DNA of 13,365 bases from Anaerolineae bacterium (GTDB lineage Bacteria; Chloroflexota; Anaerolineae; JACIWP01), in contig JACIWP010000056.1 of the NCBI GenBank assembly GCA_014360855.1, positions 1 through 13,365 on the forward strand, read 5' to 3'. The position numbers and the translations under genes were made by a program. The notes beneath the pieces are model-generated. The model did not search any database, had not been told where the DNA came from, and saw only the letters and a program-made list of their open reading frames with translations. Position 1 is the stretch's first letter, and each line of letters begins with the position of its first letter. Positions 1-7,589 of this stretch are shown one piece after another.

Positions 1-135
1 GACAACGCGGGCCGGCAGTTGGCCCGCGTCACACGCATCTATAATCGCCTGGAGATTGGAACCGAACCCGGAAATCAGCACAGCAATACGTGCTGTCGGG
101 GTTGGATGGCCTTCCATCGCTGTGCTCCGCCTCAT
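1..135 (-). CDS. purN: Phosphoribosylglycinamide formyltransferase (GAR transformylase), N-terminal part
   Basis: Partial gene: the first 45 codons are present and the reading frame runs off the window at position 1. PurN transfers a formyl group from 10-formyl-tetrahydrofolate to glycinamide ribonucleotide, the third step of purine synthesis, in the cytoplasm. The visible part contains the family's N-terminal strand and phosphate-binding loop, RIAVLISGFGSNLQAIIDA at about residues 16-34, matching the usual start of PurN (IVVLISGxGSNLQAII). The start ATG at 135 overlaps the purM stop codon as ATGA, which suggests translational coupling. A second ATG at 117 is preceded by GGCGGAG at about 7 bases and is a reasonable alternative; it would shorten the non-conserved N-terminal tail, which is long for the family. 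It is the last visible gene of the purine operon. The identification rests on one motif plus context, both clear. Confidence 0.9.
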   Translation of the reverse strand, partial: MRRSTAMEGHPTPTARIAVLISGFGSNLQAIIDACDAGQLPARVV

Positions 136-1160
136 CTCTCTATGCCCACCAGAATCACCTGCCGCCGGCCGGGCACCAGCTCGCCGATGACCTTCAGCTC
201 CTTCTCCAGCTCCAGCGCCCGGCGGGCATCCTCCGGGGATACCACCGCCACCATGCCGATGCCCATGTTGAAGACGTGGTACATCTCCGCTGTATCCACG
301 CCGCCCTTCTGCTGGATCAGGCGGAACAGCGGCGGCACCTCCCAGGCGCCGGCGTCAATCCGGGCATCCAGCTCCGCCGGCAGGACGCGGGGGATGTTGT
401 CGAAAAACCCGCCGCCCGTGATATGCGCCAGCGCCTTGATGGATATCTCCTCCCGCAGTCGACGCACCAGCGCCAGGTACGAGCGGTGGGGCGCCAAGAG
501 CGCCTCGCCCAGCAGGCCGATGCCCTCGAATTCCTGATCCAGCGGGGTATCGGCAAAGACGCGTCGGATGAGGGAATAGCCGTTGGTGTGCGGCCCGCTG
601 GAGGGAAATCCCAGCAAGAGGTCGCCGGCGCGCAGGTCGCGGCGCGGGAGCATCTCCTCGCGCTCCACCACACCCACGATCGTGCCCACCAGGTCGAACT
701 CACCCGGCGCATAGACGCCGGGCATTTCGGCGGTCTCGCCGCCCAACAGGACACAGCCGGCCTGCCGGCAGGCCTCCGCAATGCCCGTCACCACCTCCGC
801 CACCATCTCCGGCTCCAGATGGTCCGAGGCGATGTAATCCAGGAAAAAGAGCGGCTCGGCGCCCTGCACCAGGATGTCGTTCACGCTGTGATTGACGATG
901 TCTTGGCCGATGGAGCGGTAGCGCCGCATGGCCGCGGCGAGCTTGGTCTTGGTGCCGACGCCGTCGGTGGAAGCGACCAGCGCCGGCGAGCGATAGCCTT
1001 TCAGGCTGGAGACGTCGAAGACCCCGCCGAAACTGCCGATGCCGGCCAGCACCGCCGGCGTATAGGTGCTCTGCACCGCCTGGCGCATCAGCTCCACGGC
1101 GCGGTTGCCGGCCTCGATGGAAACGCCGGCGGCCTCATAGGCACTGCGCTTACGCGCCAT
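132..1160 (-). CDS. purM: Phosphoribosylformylglycinamidine cyclo-ligase (AIR synthetase)
   Basis: PurM closes the imidazole ring: FGAM plus ATP gives aminoimidazole ribonucleotide (AIR), in the cytoplasm. The product is 342 residues, close to the usual length of about 345. Visible family motifs are ASTDGVGTKTKLA (residues 63-75), GGETAEMPGVY (140-150), SSGPHTNGYSL, the nucleotide-site HITGGGFFDNIPRVLP, and NMGIGMVAVV near the C-terminus. The frame is open further upstream to about 1289, but that part is a shadow of purD. The ATG at 1160 is chosen because the polypurine ribosome site GGAGGAGGAG sits directly before it and because protein homology starts here. The gene overlaps the 3' end of purD by 11 bases, and its stop overlaps the purN start as ATGA, so translation of the three genes is probably coupled. 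PurM uses the FGAM made by the PurL/PurQ complex encoded at the head of the same operon. Confidence 0.96.
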   Translation of the reverse strand: MARKRSAYEAAGVSIEAGNRAVELMRQAVQSTYTPAVLAGIGSFGGVFDVSSLKGYRSPALVASTDGVGTKTKLAAAMRRYRSIGQDIVNHSVNDILVQGAEPLFFLDYIASDHLEPEMVAEVVTGIAEACRQAGCVLLGGETAEMPGVYAPGEFDLVGTIVGVVEREEMLPRRDLRAGDLLLGFPSSGPHTNGYSLIRRVFADTPLDQEFEGIGLLGEALLAPHRSYLALVRRLREEISIKALAHITGGGFFDNIPRVLPAELDARIDAGAWEVPPLFRLIQQKGGVDTAEMYHVFNMGIGMVAVVSPEDARRALELEKELKVIGELVPGRRQVILVGIER

Positions 1161-2469
1161 CTCCTCCTCCTGCGGCCATGGCTTGTACGGCGGACTGGCC
1201 GATATCGCGGCGGTAGTGCATGCCCTCAAAGGAGATAAGCTGGACCGCCTCATAGGCGCGGGCGACGGCATCCGGCAGGGAAGGGGCAACGGCGGTGACG
1301 TTCAGCACGCGGCCGCCGCTGGTGACGATCTGCTGGCCGGCGCGGCGCGTGCCGGCGTGGAAGATGAGCACGTTCTCCAGCGCCTCGGCGCGCTCCAGTC
1401 CCTGGATGACCATCCCCTTTTCATACGGGCCGGGGTAGCCGCGCGAGGCCAGCACCACGGTGACCGCGGCCGCCGGCTTGACCGCCAGCCGCGTCTCCTT
1501 CAGTTTGCCGGCGATGCAGGCCTGTATGATCTCCACCAGGTCACTCCCCAGCAGGGGCAGGATGACCTGGGTCTCCGGGTCACCGAAGCGGCAGTTGAAT
1601 TCCAGCACGCGCGGGCCTTGGGCGGTGAGCATCAGGCCGGCGTACAGCACTCCCACATACGGGATGCCCTCTTTGCGCAGGCCGTCCACCGCCGGCTGAA
1701 GGATGGTGCGCTGAATCTCCTCCAGCAGTTCCTGGCCCACGAAGGGCACCGGCGCATAGGCGCCCATGCCGCCGGTATTGGGTCCCTGGTCACCGTCGAA
1801 GGCGCGTTTGTAGTCCTGCGCCGGCGGAAGCACCGCCACTGTACGGCCATCGGACAGCGCCAGCACCGAAAGCTCCTGTCCGTACAGCCGCTCCTCGATG
1901 ACCACCTGCTCGCCGGCCTCGCCGAAGGCGCGCCGCACCAGCATCTCATAGAGCGCTTTCTCTGCCCGCGTGCGGTCCTCCGGCACGAAGACCCCCTTGC
2001 CGGCGGCCAGGCCGCTGGCCTTGACCACTACCGGAAAGTCCACCTGACGCAGGTACTCCAGCGCCTCCTGGTAATCCTCGAACACGGCAAAGCGGGCCGT
2101 GGGGATTTTATGGCGCTCCATAAAGGCCTTGGCGAAGGCTTTGCTGGCCTCGATCTGAGCGCCGGCCTGCGTCGGGCCGAAGATGGCCAGCTTGCGGCGC
2201 AGAAACGCATCCACAATCCCCAGGGCCAGGGGCGCCTCCGGCCCAACAATGGTCAGGTCAATGCCGATGGTCTCGGCGAAATCCACGAGCTCGTCCACAT
2301 TTTCGGCGTTCAGCGGGACATTGCCGCCGGCCAGCCCGCGCCGCTCGACCAGCAGATCGGTGCCGGCGTTGCCGGGCGCCACCCATAACCCCTCCACCAA
2401 CGGAGATTGGGCGACTTTCCAGGCCAGCGCATGTTCGCGGCCTCCGGAGCCGATGATGAGCACCTTCAT
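1150..2469 (-). CDS. purD: Phosphoribosylamine--glycine ligase (GAR synthetase)
   Basis: PurD joins glycine to 5-phosphoribosylamine with ATP to form glycinamide ribonucleotide, consuming the unstable product of PurF, whose gene lies just upstream. The product is 439 residues, slightly longer than the usual 420-430. It has the ATP-grasp layout: an N-terminal domain starting MKVLIIGSGGREHALAWK, then VGPEAPLALGIVD (75-87), GPTQAGAQIEASKAFAKAFM (98-117), the ATP-binding VVKASGLAAGKGV (148-160), DQGPNTGGMGAYAP (227-240), and the family signature RFGDPETQ (294-301). The ATG at 2469 is preceded by AGAGGAA at about 5 bases. The gap to purF is 21 bases. The last codons, rich in Gly and Ala, contain the purM ribosome site, and the TAA stop lies 11 bases inside purM. 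No key residue appears to be missing. Confidence 0.97.
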   Translation of the reverse strand: MKVLIIGSGGREHALAWKVAQSPLVEGLWVAPGNAGTDLLVERRGLAGGNVPLNAENVDELVDFAETIGIDLTIVGPEAPLALGIVDAFLRRKLAIFGPTQAGAQIEASKAFAKAFMERHKIPTARFAVFEDYQEALEYLRQVDFPVVVKASGLAAGKGVFVPEDRTRAEKALYEMLVRRAFGEAGEQVVIEERLYGQELSVLALSDGRTVAVLPPAQDYKRAFDGDQGPNTGGMGAYAPVPFVGQELLEEIQRTILQPAVDGLRKEGIPYVGVLYAGLMLTAQGPRVLEFNCRFGDPETQVILPLLGSDLVEIIQACIAGKLKETRLAVKPAAAVTVVLASRGYPGPYEKGMVIQGLERAEALENVLIFHAGTRRAGQQIVTSGGRVLNVTAVAPSLPDAVARAYEAVQLISFEGMHYRRDIGQSAVQAMAAGGGDGA

Positions 2470-2490
2470 GGGATTCCTCTTATTCTTTGC

Positions 2491-3918
2491 TCAGACGATG
2501 GCATCCTCGAATTCCAGTTTGGTGAAGCTCTCGTCCAGGCCGGTGGGGTAGTCGCCGGTGAAGCAGGCGTTGCAGTAGCCGGATTGCGCGCCGATGGCCT
2601 TCATCATGCCTTCCAGGGAGATGTAGGCCAGGGTATCGGCGCCGATATGCTGGCGGATCTCCTCCACCGACAGCCGCGCCGCAATCAGGTCCTGATCGCG
2701 CGCCATGTCCACCCCCATGAAGCAGGAGTGGGTGATGGGGGGAGAGGCGACGCGCACATGCACCTCGACGGCGCCGGCCTCTCGGAGCAGGCGGATCAGC
2801 GGGCCGGAGGTGGTCCCCCGCACGATGGAATCATCCACCAGCACCACCCGCTTGCCCTCCAGGTTGCTGGGCAGGGGGTTGTATTTGAGCCGCACGCCCT
2901 CGCGGCGCAGTCGCTCGTTGGGCTGGATGAAGGTGCGGCCGATATAGCGGTTCTTGATGAGGCCCTCGGTAAAGGGCAGGCCGCTCTCCTGGGCATAGCC
3001 GATGGCGTGCGGGGTGCCGCTGTCCGGCACGGCGATGACGATGTCAGCATCCGCCGGCGCCTCGCGGGCCAACTGCCGGCCCAGCTCCTGCCGCACATTG
3101 TGCACCACCTTCCCGTCGAAAATGCTGTCCGGGCGGGAGAAATAGATGTGTTCGAACGTGCACAGGGCGCGCTTGCGGGGCGGCGCGCCGCTCTCCGCAT
3201 GGAGGCCGTTGGCGTCCAGGCGGATGATCTCGCCGGGTTCCACCTCGCGCACGAACTTGGCGCCGATGGTGGCCAGGGCACAGCTCTCTGAGGCCAGACA
3301 CCACCCTACGTCGTTGAGCCGGCCGATGACCAGCGGGCGGAAGCCCCAGGGATCGCGCACCCCGAAGACGGCACTGCGGGTCAGGATGGTCAGCGAGTAA
3401 GCGCCGACCGCCTGGGCCATAAAGGTGCGGATGCGGGTGATCCAGTCACCGACGCCGCCGGCGAGCATCAGGGTGATGATCTCGCTGTCCGAGGAAGAGG
3501 TCAGGCCCACACCGCGCTGGAGCAGGTCGCGGCGCAGAAGAGGCGCGTTCACCAGATTGCCGTTATGCGCCACCCCCAGCGGTCCCAACATGGTCTCAAT
3601 GAGGTAGGGCTGGGCGTTGCGCAGGGTCGGACTGCCGGTGGTGGAATAGCGGTTGTGGGCGATGGCGAGATGCCCGCGCAGATGGTGCAGATTCTCTTCC
3701 GTGAAGACCTGCGCCACCAGGCCCATGCCTTTATGGATGTGGGCGGTCTTGCCGTCGGAGACGGCGATGCCGGCACTCTCCTGGCCGCGGTGCTGGAGGG
3801 CATAGAGCGCGAAGAAACTCAGGCGCGCCACATCCTCGCCGGGATAATAGATGCCGAAGACGCCGCATTCCTCCCGGGGTCGGTCATCCTGTTCCCAATT
3901 TTCCCATTCCCAGACCAT
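2491..3918 (-). CDS. purF: Amidophosphoribosyltransferase, Fe-S (Bacillus) type with propeptide
   Basis: PurF transfers glutamine-derived ammonia to PRPP, giving 5-phosphoribosylamine, the committed and usually feedback-controlled step of the pathway. The product is 475 residues. The N-terminal Ntn-type glutaminase begins at Cys18 in ECGVFGIY. That cysteine must be exposed by removal of a 17-residue propeptide. The PRPP site is VLVDDSIVRGTTS (359-371). Cys253, Cys399, Cys449 and Cys452 occur in CTFEHIYFSRPDS, HSCF and CNACFTGDYPT. They match the four [4Fe-4S] ligands of Bacillus-type PurF; after propeptide removal the first two become 236 and 382, the Bacillus numbering. The start could also be a GTG at 3930, but the ATG at 3918 has GAGG six bases upstream and is preferred. 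The propeptide is unusually rich in Trp. The gap to purE is 55 bases, the largest inside the operon, with no terminator in it. Confidence 0.97.
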   Translation of the reverse strand: MVWEWENWEQDDRPREECGVFGIYYPGEDVARLSFFALYALQHRGQESAGIAVSDGKTAHIHKGMGLVAQVFTEENLHHLRGHLAIAHNRYSTTGSPTLRNAQPYLIETMLGPLGVAHNGNLVNAPLLRRDLLQRGVGLTSSSDSEIITLMLAGGVGDWITRIRTFMAQAVGAYSLTILTRSAVFGVRDPWGFRPLVIGRLNDVGWCLASESCALATIGAKFVREVEPGEIIRLDANGLHAESGAPPRKRALCTFEHIYFSRPDSIFDGKVVHNVRQELGRQLAREAPADADIVIAVPDSGTPHAIGYAQESGLPFTEGLIKNRYIGRTFIQPNERLRREGVRLKYNPLPSNLEGKRVVLVDDSIVRGTTSGPLIRLLREAGAVEVHVRVASPPITHSCFMGVDMARDQDLIAARLSVEEIRQHIGADTLAYISLEGMMKAIGAQSGYCNACFTGDYPTGLDESFTKLEFEDAIV

Positions 3919-3919
3919 G

Positions 3920-3928
3920 CTCCACCTC
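3920..3928 (-). promoter_or_regulatory. Ribosome binding site deciding the purF start
   Basis: Read on the minus strand this is GAGGTGGAG, with the GAGG core six bases before the ATG at 3918. It contains part of the extended anti-16S match GAGGTG. The alternative GTG start at 3930 overlaps this site, which argues for the downstream ATG as the true start of purF. Confidence 0.6.
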
Positions 3929-3973
3929 ACTTTCCCACCAACTTTCCGCTTCCCCTGGGTGGAACAGATGAGT

Positions 3974-4432
3974 TCAACGCAGTGATTGGTCGTCGGCGAT
4001 CAAACGTCGACGCTGTTCCTCCTGATACAGGCGTACTGCCTCCCGCCGGCCGAGGATTTTGGCCGCCAGGAGCGCCGCGCCCTCCGGCTCCAGCACCAGC
4101 GCCGGCGCCACCCCCGACGGCATGCGCAGGGAGGAGAAGATGTCAGCGCCGGCGAAGCGCTCCGAATAGGGCGGACAGGCGATGACCGGCACGCTCACCG
4201 CCGCGTCCACCATGCCGCTGAGGGCATTACTGCGGCCGGCGATGGTGATGTACAGGCGCGGCTCGCCCCGGGCCTCGTAGCCGGCCAGCATCTCCAGCAG
4301 GTAGGCCGGGCTTTTATGGGCCGAGGCCACCCGCATCTCCCACGAGATATCGAACTGCCGCAGTGCCTCCGCCACCTTCTCGGCGTGCGGCAGATCGGCT
4401 TTGGAACCCATAATGATGACCACGTCCGCCAT
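3974..4432 (-). CDS. purE: Phosphoribosylaminoimidazole carboxylase, class II (animal-type, CO2-using) PurE
   Basis: The product (152 residues) is a PurE-family AIR carboxylase. The fold signature is clear: VVIIMGSKADLPHAEK near the N-terminus, SAHK (37-40), and a conserved SLRMPSGV segment (101-108). Details point to class II, which carboxylates AIR directly with CO2, rather than class I, which rearranges N5-CAIR made by PurK. It reads SAHK rather than the class I SAHR, AGRSNALSGM (65-74) rather than AGGAAHLPGM, and has VIACPP and LEPEGAALLAAKI. These are the patterns of the carboxylase domain of animal PAICS and of the Treponema enzyme. No purK is found in the cluster, which fits. The ATG at 4432 follows the purC stop by 3 bases, with GGGAG at the end of purC serving as ribosome site. 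The class call is from remembered family signatures and has not been tested on an alignment. Confidence 0.92.
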   Translation of the reverse strand: MADVVIIMGSKADLPHAEKVAEALRQFDISWEMRVASAHKSPAYLLEMLAGYEARGEPRLYITIAGRSNALSGMVDAAVSVPVIACPPYSERFAGADIFSSLRMPSGVAPALVLEPEGAALLAAKILGRREAVRLYQEEQRRRLIADDQSLR

Positions 4433-4435
4433 GGC

Positions 4436-5401
4436 TCACAGCTCCCGCAGGGCATTGATGACGCGCGGTTCGGCCGGGTACTCGGCCGGCACGAACTCCT
4501 CACCGGTGAGCATTTCGTATACTTGAATGTAACGCAAACTGGCCAGAACCGCCAAATTCGCGTCCCATGCCGGCGGTTCCCCGTCGCCCCGATAGCCCCG
4601 CTCGGCGTACCACAGCCGCACGAACTCCTTGTCGAAGTTGTCCGGCTCCTCGCCGGCGGCGAACCGGGCTTCGTACGTATCCGCCCGCCAGAAGCGGCTG
4701 GAATCGGGCGTATGGATCTCATCTATAAGCATGAGCTGGCCGTCCTCCGTGAGGCCAAACTCGTACTTGGTGTCGACCAGGATCAACCCGCCGCGCCGCG
4801 CCATCTCCTGCCCCCGTCGGAACAGGGCGATGGCCGCCGTCTGGACCTGCTCCCAGACCGCCGGCGCCACCAGCCGGCGCTCCACCACCTCCTGGCAGGT
4901 CAGCCGCTCGTCGTGGCCCGTAGGCCCTCCCTTGGTGGTGGGCGTGATGATGGGTTCTGGCAGGGGCTGGTTCTTCCGCAGTCCCTCGGGGAACGTATAG
5001 CCGTAAATGTGGCGTTCCCCTTGGGAATAGCGGTACCAGAGCGCGGTCTGCGTCACGCCAGTGATGTAGCCGCGCACGATGACCTCCACCGGCAGGGCCT
5101 GACATTCCCGCACCACCATCACGTTGGGGTCCGGGCAGGCCAGCATGTGATTAGGGATGATGTCGCGCGTGCGCTCGAACCAGAAGGCGCTCAACTGATT
5201 GAGCACCTGGCCCTTATAGGGTACCAGGCCCAGCACGCGGTCGAAGGCCGACAGCCGATCGGTGGTGACCAGGATGCGCCGGCCCGGCCGCAGGTAGATA
5301 TCGCGCACCTTGCCGCGCATATCCGGTAGGTACGCCGGATCGGAGACGCCGGCAAAGGCATAGGGCAGGACCCGGCGGATCTCTGCTTCGGTAATCCGCA
5401 T
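4436..5401 (-). CDS. purC: SAICAR synthetase, long form
   Basis: PurC condenses CAIR with aspartate, using ATP, to form SAICAR. At 321 residues it is the long form found in yeast and many bacteria, not the short form of about 237 residues in E. coli. Visible motifs are GKVRDIY (30-36), the nucleotide-site TTDRLSAFDRVLG (46-58), signature LPVEVIVRGYITG (103-115), VDTKYEFGL (209-217), and LIDEIHTPDSSRFW (225-238). The frame is open upstream to 5551, but that is shadow from purB. The ATG at 5401 is preceded by GGAGGG and lies one base after the purB stop. It is directly followed by purE, whose product supplies its CAIR substrate; in animals these two activities are fused in PAICS, and here they are separate adjacent genes. 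Confidence 0.96.
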   Translation of the reverse strand: MRITEAEIRRVLPYAFAGVSDPAYLPDMRGKVRDIYLRPGRRILVTTDRLSAFDRVLGLVPYKGQVLNQLSAFWFERTRDIIPNHMLACPDPNVMVVRECQALPVEVIVRGYITGVTQTALWYRYSQGERHIYGYTFPEGLRKNQPLPEPIITPTTKGGPTGHDERLTCQEVVERRLVAPAVWEQVQTAAIALFRRGQEMARRGGLILVDTKYEFGLTEDGQLMLIDEIHTPDSSRFWRADTYEARFAAGEEPDNFDKEFVRLWYAERGYRGDGEPPAWDANLAVLASLRYIQVYEMLTGEEFVPAEYPAEPRVINALREL

Positions 5402-5402
5402 G

Positions 5403-6815
5403 TCATCCCTCCTCTCGCCGATCCTGGATGTGCTTGCGCAGGACAGTAGCCATGGCGCGCGCCAGTTGGGGGGCATCCCCCACGTAATCGGCCGCCTCCA
5501 GCAGGGCGCGGATGCGCCGCGCCGGCAGGAGCCGGGTGAACGCCGGCTCACTGCTGAGCCGTTCAGCCAGTGGGTTGGGCCGGCCGGCGGAAACTTCGGC
5601 CCAGGCCGCCATACTGTGCTCGCGAATGACCTCGTGCAACTGCTGGCGGTCGCCGCCGGCCTTCACCGCTTCCATCAGCAGACGCTCCGTGGCGGCGAAC
5701 ACGCCGTAGCGCTCCAGGTTGCGCGCCACCGCCGCCTCATTGACCTGGAGCCCCCGCACAATGCGGTTGGCGCGGCGCACTATCTCGTCGGTGCAGAGGA
5801 AAGCCGCCGGCAGGACCAGCCGGCGGTTGGCCGAATCATCCAGCGTGCGCTCCAGGAGCGAATGCGCGGCGTCGTCCCACAGCACGCGCGGCAGGGCCGC
5901 CACATAGCGCGCCAGGCTGTTGATATTCTCAGCGTTGACCGGGTTGCGCTTGAAAGGCATGGCGCTGGAACCGACCTGCTGAGCGCCGAAGGGCTCGGAC
6001 CATTCCCCGATGGCCGGCGACTGGAGCACCCGCAGGTCAAAGGCAAAGCGGTAGAGGGTGCCGGCCAGGCCGGCCAGCGCGTTCAGCACCGCCCAATCCT
6101 GCTTGCGCGGATAGGTCTGGGTGGCGACGGGATAGGCCCGCAGTCCCAGCTTGTCCATGACACTGCGCTCCAGCCGGCGCGCCCCGACCCGCCCCAAGAG
6201 CTGGACGTAGGAGGCGGCGGTGCCCACGGCGCCCTTGAGGCCCTTGCCGCGGATCTGGCCGTGGAGCCGGCGCAGTTCCAGCAGGTCGAAGAGCAGGTCC
6301 TGGCCGTATTGGGCCAGGCGGTAGCCGATGGTGGTGGGTTCCGCCGGCTGTAAATGGGTGAAGGCCATGGCCGGCGTGTCGGCCCAGCGCTCGATCTGCT
6401 CGGCCAGGCCGGCGATCAGTTCCTCCAGGCGGGCAATGATCAGCGCCAGGGATTCCCGCAGACGGAGGGCATCGGCGTTGTCCTCGATATCCATGGAGGT
6501 GGCGCCGAGGTGTATGATGGGGCCCCCGACCGGACACTGCTCGGCGAACACCTTAACCTCCGCCATCAGGTCATGGTGTATGACGCGCTCGATCTCTTCC
6601 GCCCGCGCCAGGTCAACCTCGTCCATGTGAGCGCGCAGGTCCTCCACCTGTTCGCGGGAGACCAGCCCCAGTTCGGACTGGGCTTCGGCCAGGGCCACCC
6701 AGATACGGCGCCACAGCCGGCGCTTATATACCTCGCTCCAGATGCGCCGCATTTCCTCCGAGCCGTAGCGCCAGGTCAATGGGGAAAGGAAGGTCGTATG
6801 GTCAAACGCGGTCAT
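5403..6815 (-). CDS. purB: Adenylosuccinate lyase
   Basis: PurB eliminates fumarate twice in purine synthesis: from SAICAR to give AICAR, and from adenylosuccinate to give AMP. The product is 470 residues, in the usual range. It is largely helical and shows the fumarase/aspartase superfamily landmarks: GATSMDIEDNADALRLR (104-120), THLQPAEPTT (153-162) with the catalytic His, a GKGLKGAVGTAASY loop (190-203), and the flexible signature loop GSSAMPFKRNP (282-292) bearing the catalytic Ser. The ATG at 6815 comes 3 bases after the purQ stop, with GGAG 9 bases upstream in the end of purQ. The stop lies one base before purC. Its place directly before purC, its biochemical predecessor, supports the assignment. 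No truncation or missing motif is seen. Confidence 0.96.
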   Translation of the reverse strand: MTAFDHTTFLSPLTWRYGSEEMRRIWSEVYKRRLWRRIWVALAEAQSELGLVSREQVEDLRAHMDEVDLARAEEIERVIHHDLMAEVKVFAEQCPVGGPIIHLGATSMDIEDNADALRLRESLALIIARLEELIAGLAEQIERWADTPAMAFTHLQPAEPTTIGYRLAQYGQDLLFDLLELRRLHGQIRGKGLKGAVGTAASYVQLLGRVGARRLERSVMDKLGLRAYPVATQTYPRKQDWAVLNALAGLAGTLYRFAFDLRVLQSPAIGEWSEPFGAQQVGSSAMPFKRNPVNAENINSLARYVAALPRVLWDDAAHSLLERTLDDSANRRLVLPAAFLCTDEIVRRANRIVRGLQVNEAAVARNLERYGVFAATERLLMEAVKAGGDRQQLHEVIREHSMAAWAEVSAGRPNPLAERLSSEPAFTRLLPARRIRALLEAADYVGDAPQLARAMATVLRKHIQDRREEG

Positions 6816-6818
6816 GGT

Positions 6819-7589
6819 TCACATCTCCGCGGCGTAGCGCACGCCGTTGATGAAAATCTGCAGTCCCAACCCTCCCCGGCCATCGTGCGGCCAGCGGGGG
6901 TGCTGATAGCGGACAATGTGATCTTCCGGATGGGGCATCAGCCCCAGCACATTGCCAGCCGGGTTGCAGATGCCGGCGATATCCCCCTCCGAGCCGTTGG
7001 GGTTGGCGGGGTACCGGCCGCCGGCCGGCGTCCCATCCTCCTGCGCATAGCGCAGGGCCACCAGGCCCCTGGCCTCCAGCGCCGGCACCTGGTCCGAGAT
7101 AAAGCGCCCCTCGCCGTGCGCCACCGGACAGACGATGGGCTCTTGCATGCCGCGGGTGAAGACGCAGGGACTGCGCGGGTCCGGCAGTAAGGTCACCCAG
7201 CGGCACTCGAAATGACCGGAGGCGTTAAAGGTCAGGGTCGCCGGCCCCAGCCCGGCATCCCCGGGCAGGAATCCGCTCTTCAACAGGGCCTGGAAGCCGT
7301 TGCAAATGCCCAGCACCGGTTTGCCGGCGGCGATGAAAGCGGTCAGCTCGTCCTTCAGATAATGGCTGAGGTCCAGGCTGAGCACCTTGCCGGCGCCCAG
7401 CGCATCGCCGTAGGAGAACCCGCCGGGGATGATGACCATCTGATAATCGGCGAGCCGGCGTTCGCCCCTGCGCAGTTGATGCACATGCACAATCTCGGGG
7501 TTCCCGCCGGCCAGCTCGCAGGCCCATGCCGTCTCCCGATCGCGGTTGGTGCCCGAAGCATGTAGGATGAGAATTCTCGGCTTCAGCAT
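6819..7589 (-). CDS. purQ: FGAM synthase subunit PurQ (glutaminase)
   Basis: PurQ is the class I glutamine amidotransferase subunit that feeds ammonia to PurL for conversion of FGAR to FGAM. The product is 256 residues, somewhat longer than the Bacillus-type protein (about 227). Visible features are IIPGGFSYGDALGAG (53-67), the nucleophile elbow GICNGFQ with Cys96 (94-100), and the catalytic pair His220/Glu222 in GLMPHPEDH. The chosen ATG at 7589 overlaps the purL stop by 7 bases and has GAGGGG upstream at about 4 bases. An ATG at 7613 in the same frame is possible, but homology begins at MLKPRILILHASG. The overlap with purL suggests coupled translation, giving near-equal amounts of the two complex partners. 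The frame remains open far upstream inside purL; that part is shadow. Confidence 0.95.
   Translation of the reverse strand: MLKPRILILHASGTNRDRETAWACELAGGNPEIVHVHQLRRGERRLADYQMVIIPGGFSYGDALGAGKVLSLDLSHYLKDELTAFIAAGKPVLGICNGFQALLKSGFLPGDAGLGPATLTFNASGHFECRWVTLLPDPRSPCVFTRGMQEPIVCPVAHGEGRFISDQVPALEARGLVALRYAQEDGTPAGGRYPANPNGSEGDIAGICNPAGNVLGLMPHPEDHIVRYQHPRWPHDGRGGLGLQIFINGVRYAAEM

Noticed and set aside
90..3291. Three long plus-strand open frames (90-1238, 1183-2388, 2407-3291)
   Set aside because: All are exact antisense shadows of purM, purD and purF and lack ribosome sites or recognisable domains.
4436..5551. N-terminally extended purC from 5551
   Set aside because: The extra 50 residues overlap purB and have no family similarity. 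The ATG at 5401 with GGAGGG matches the family start.
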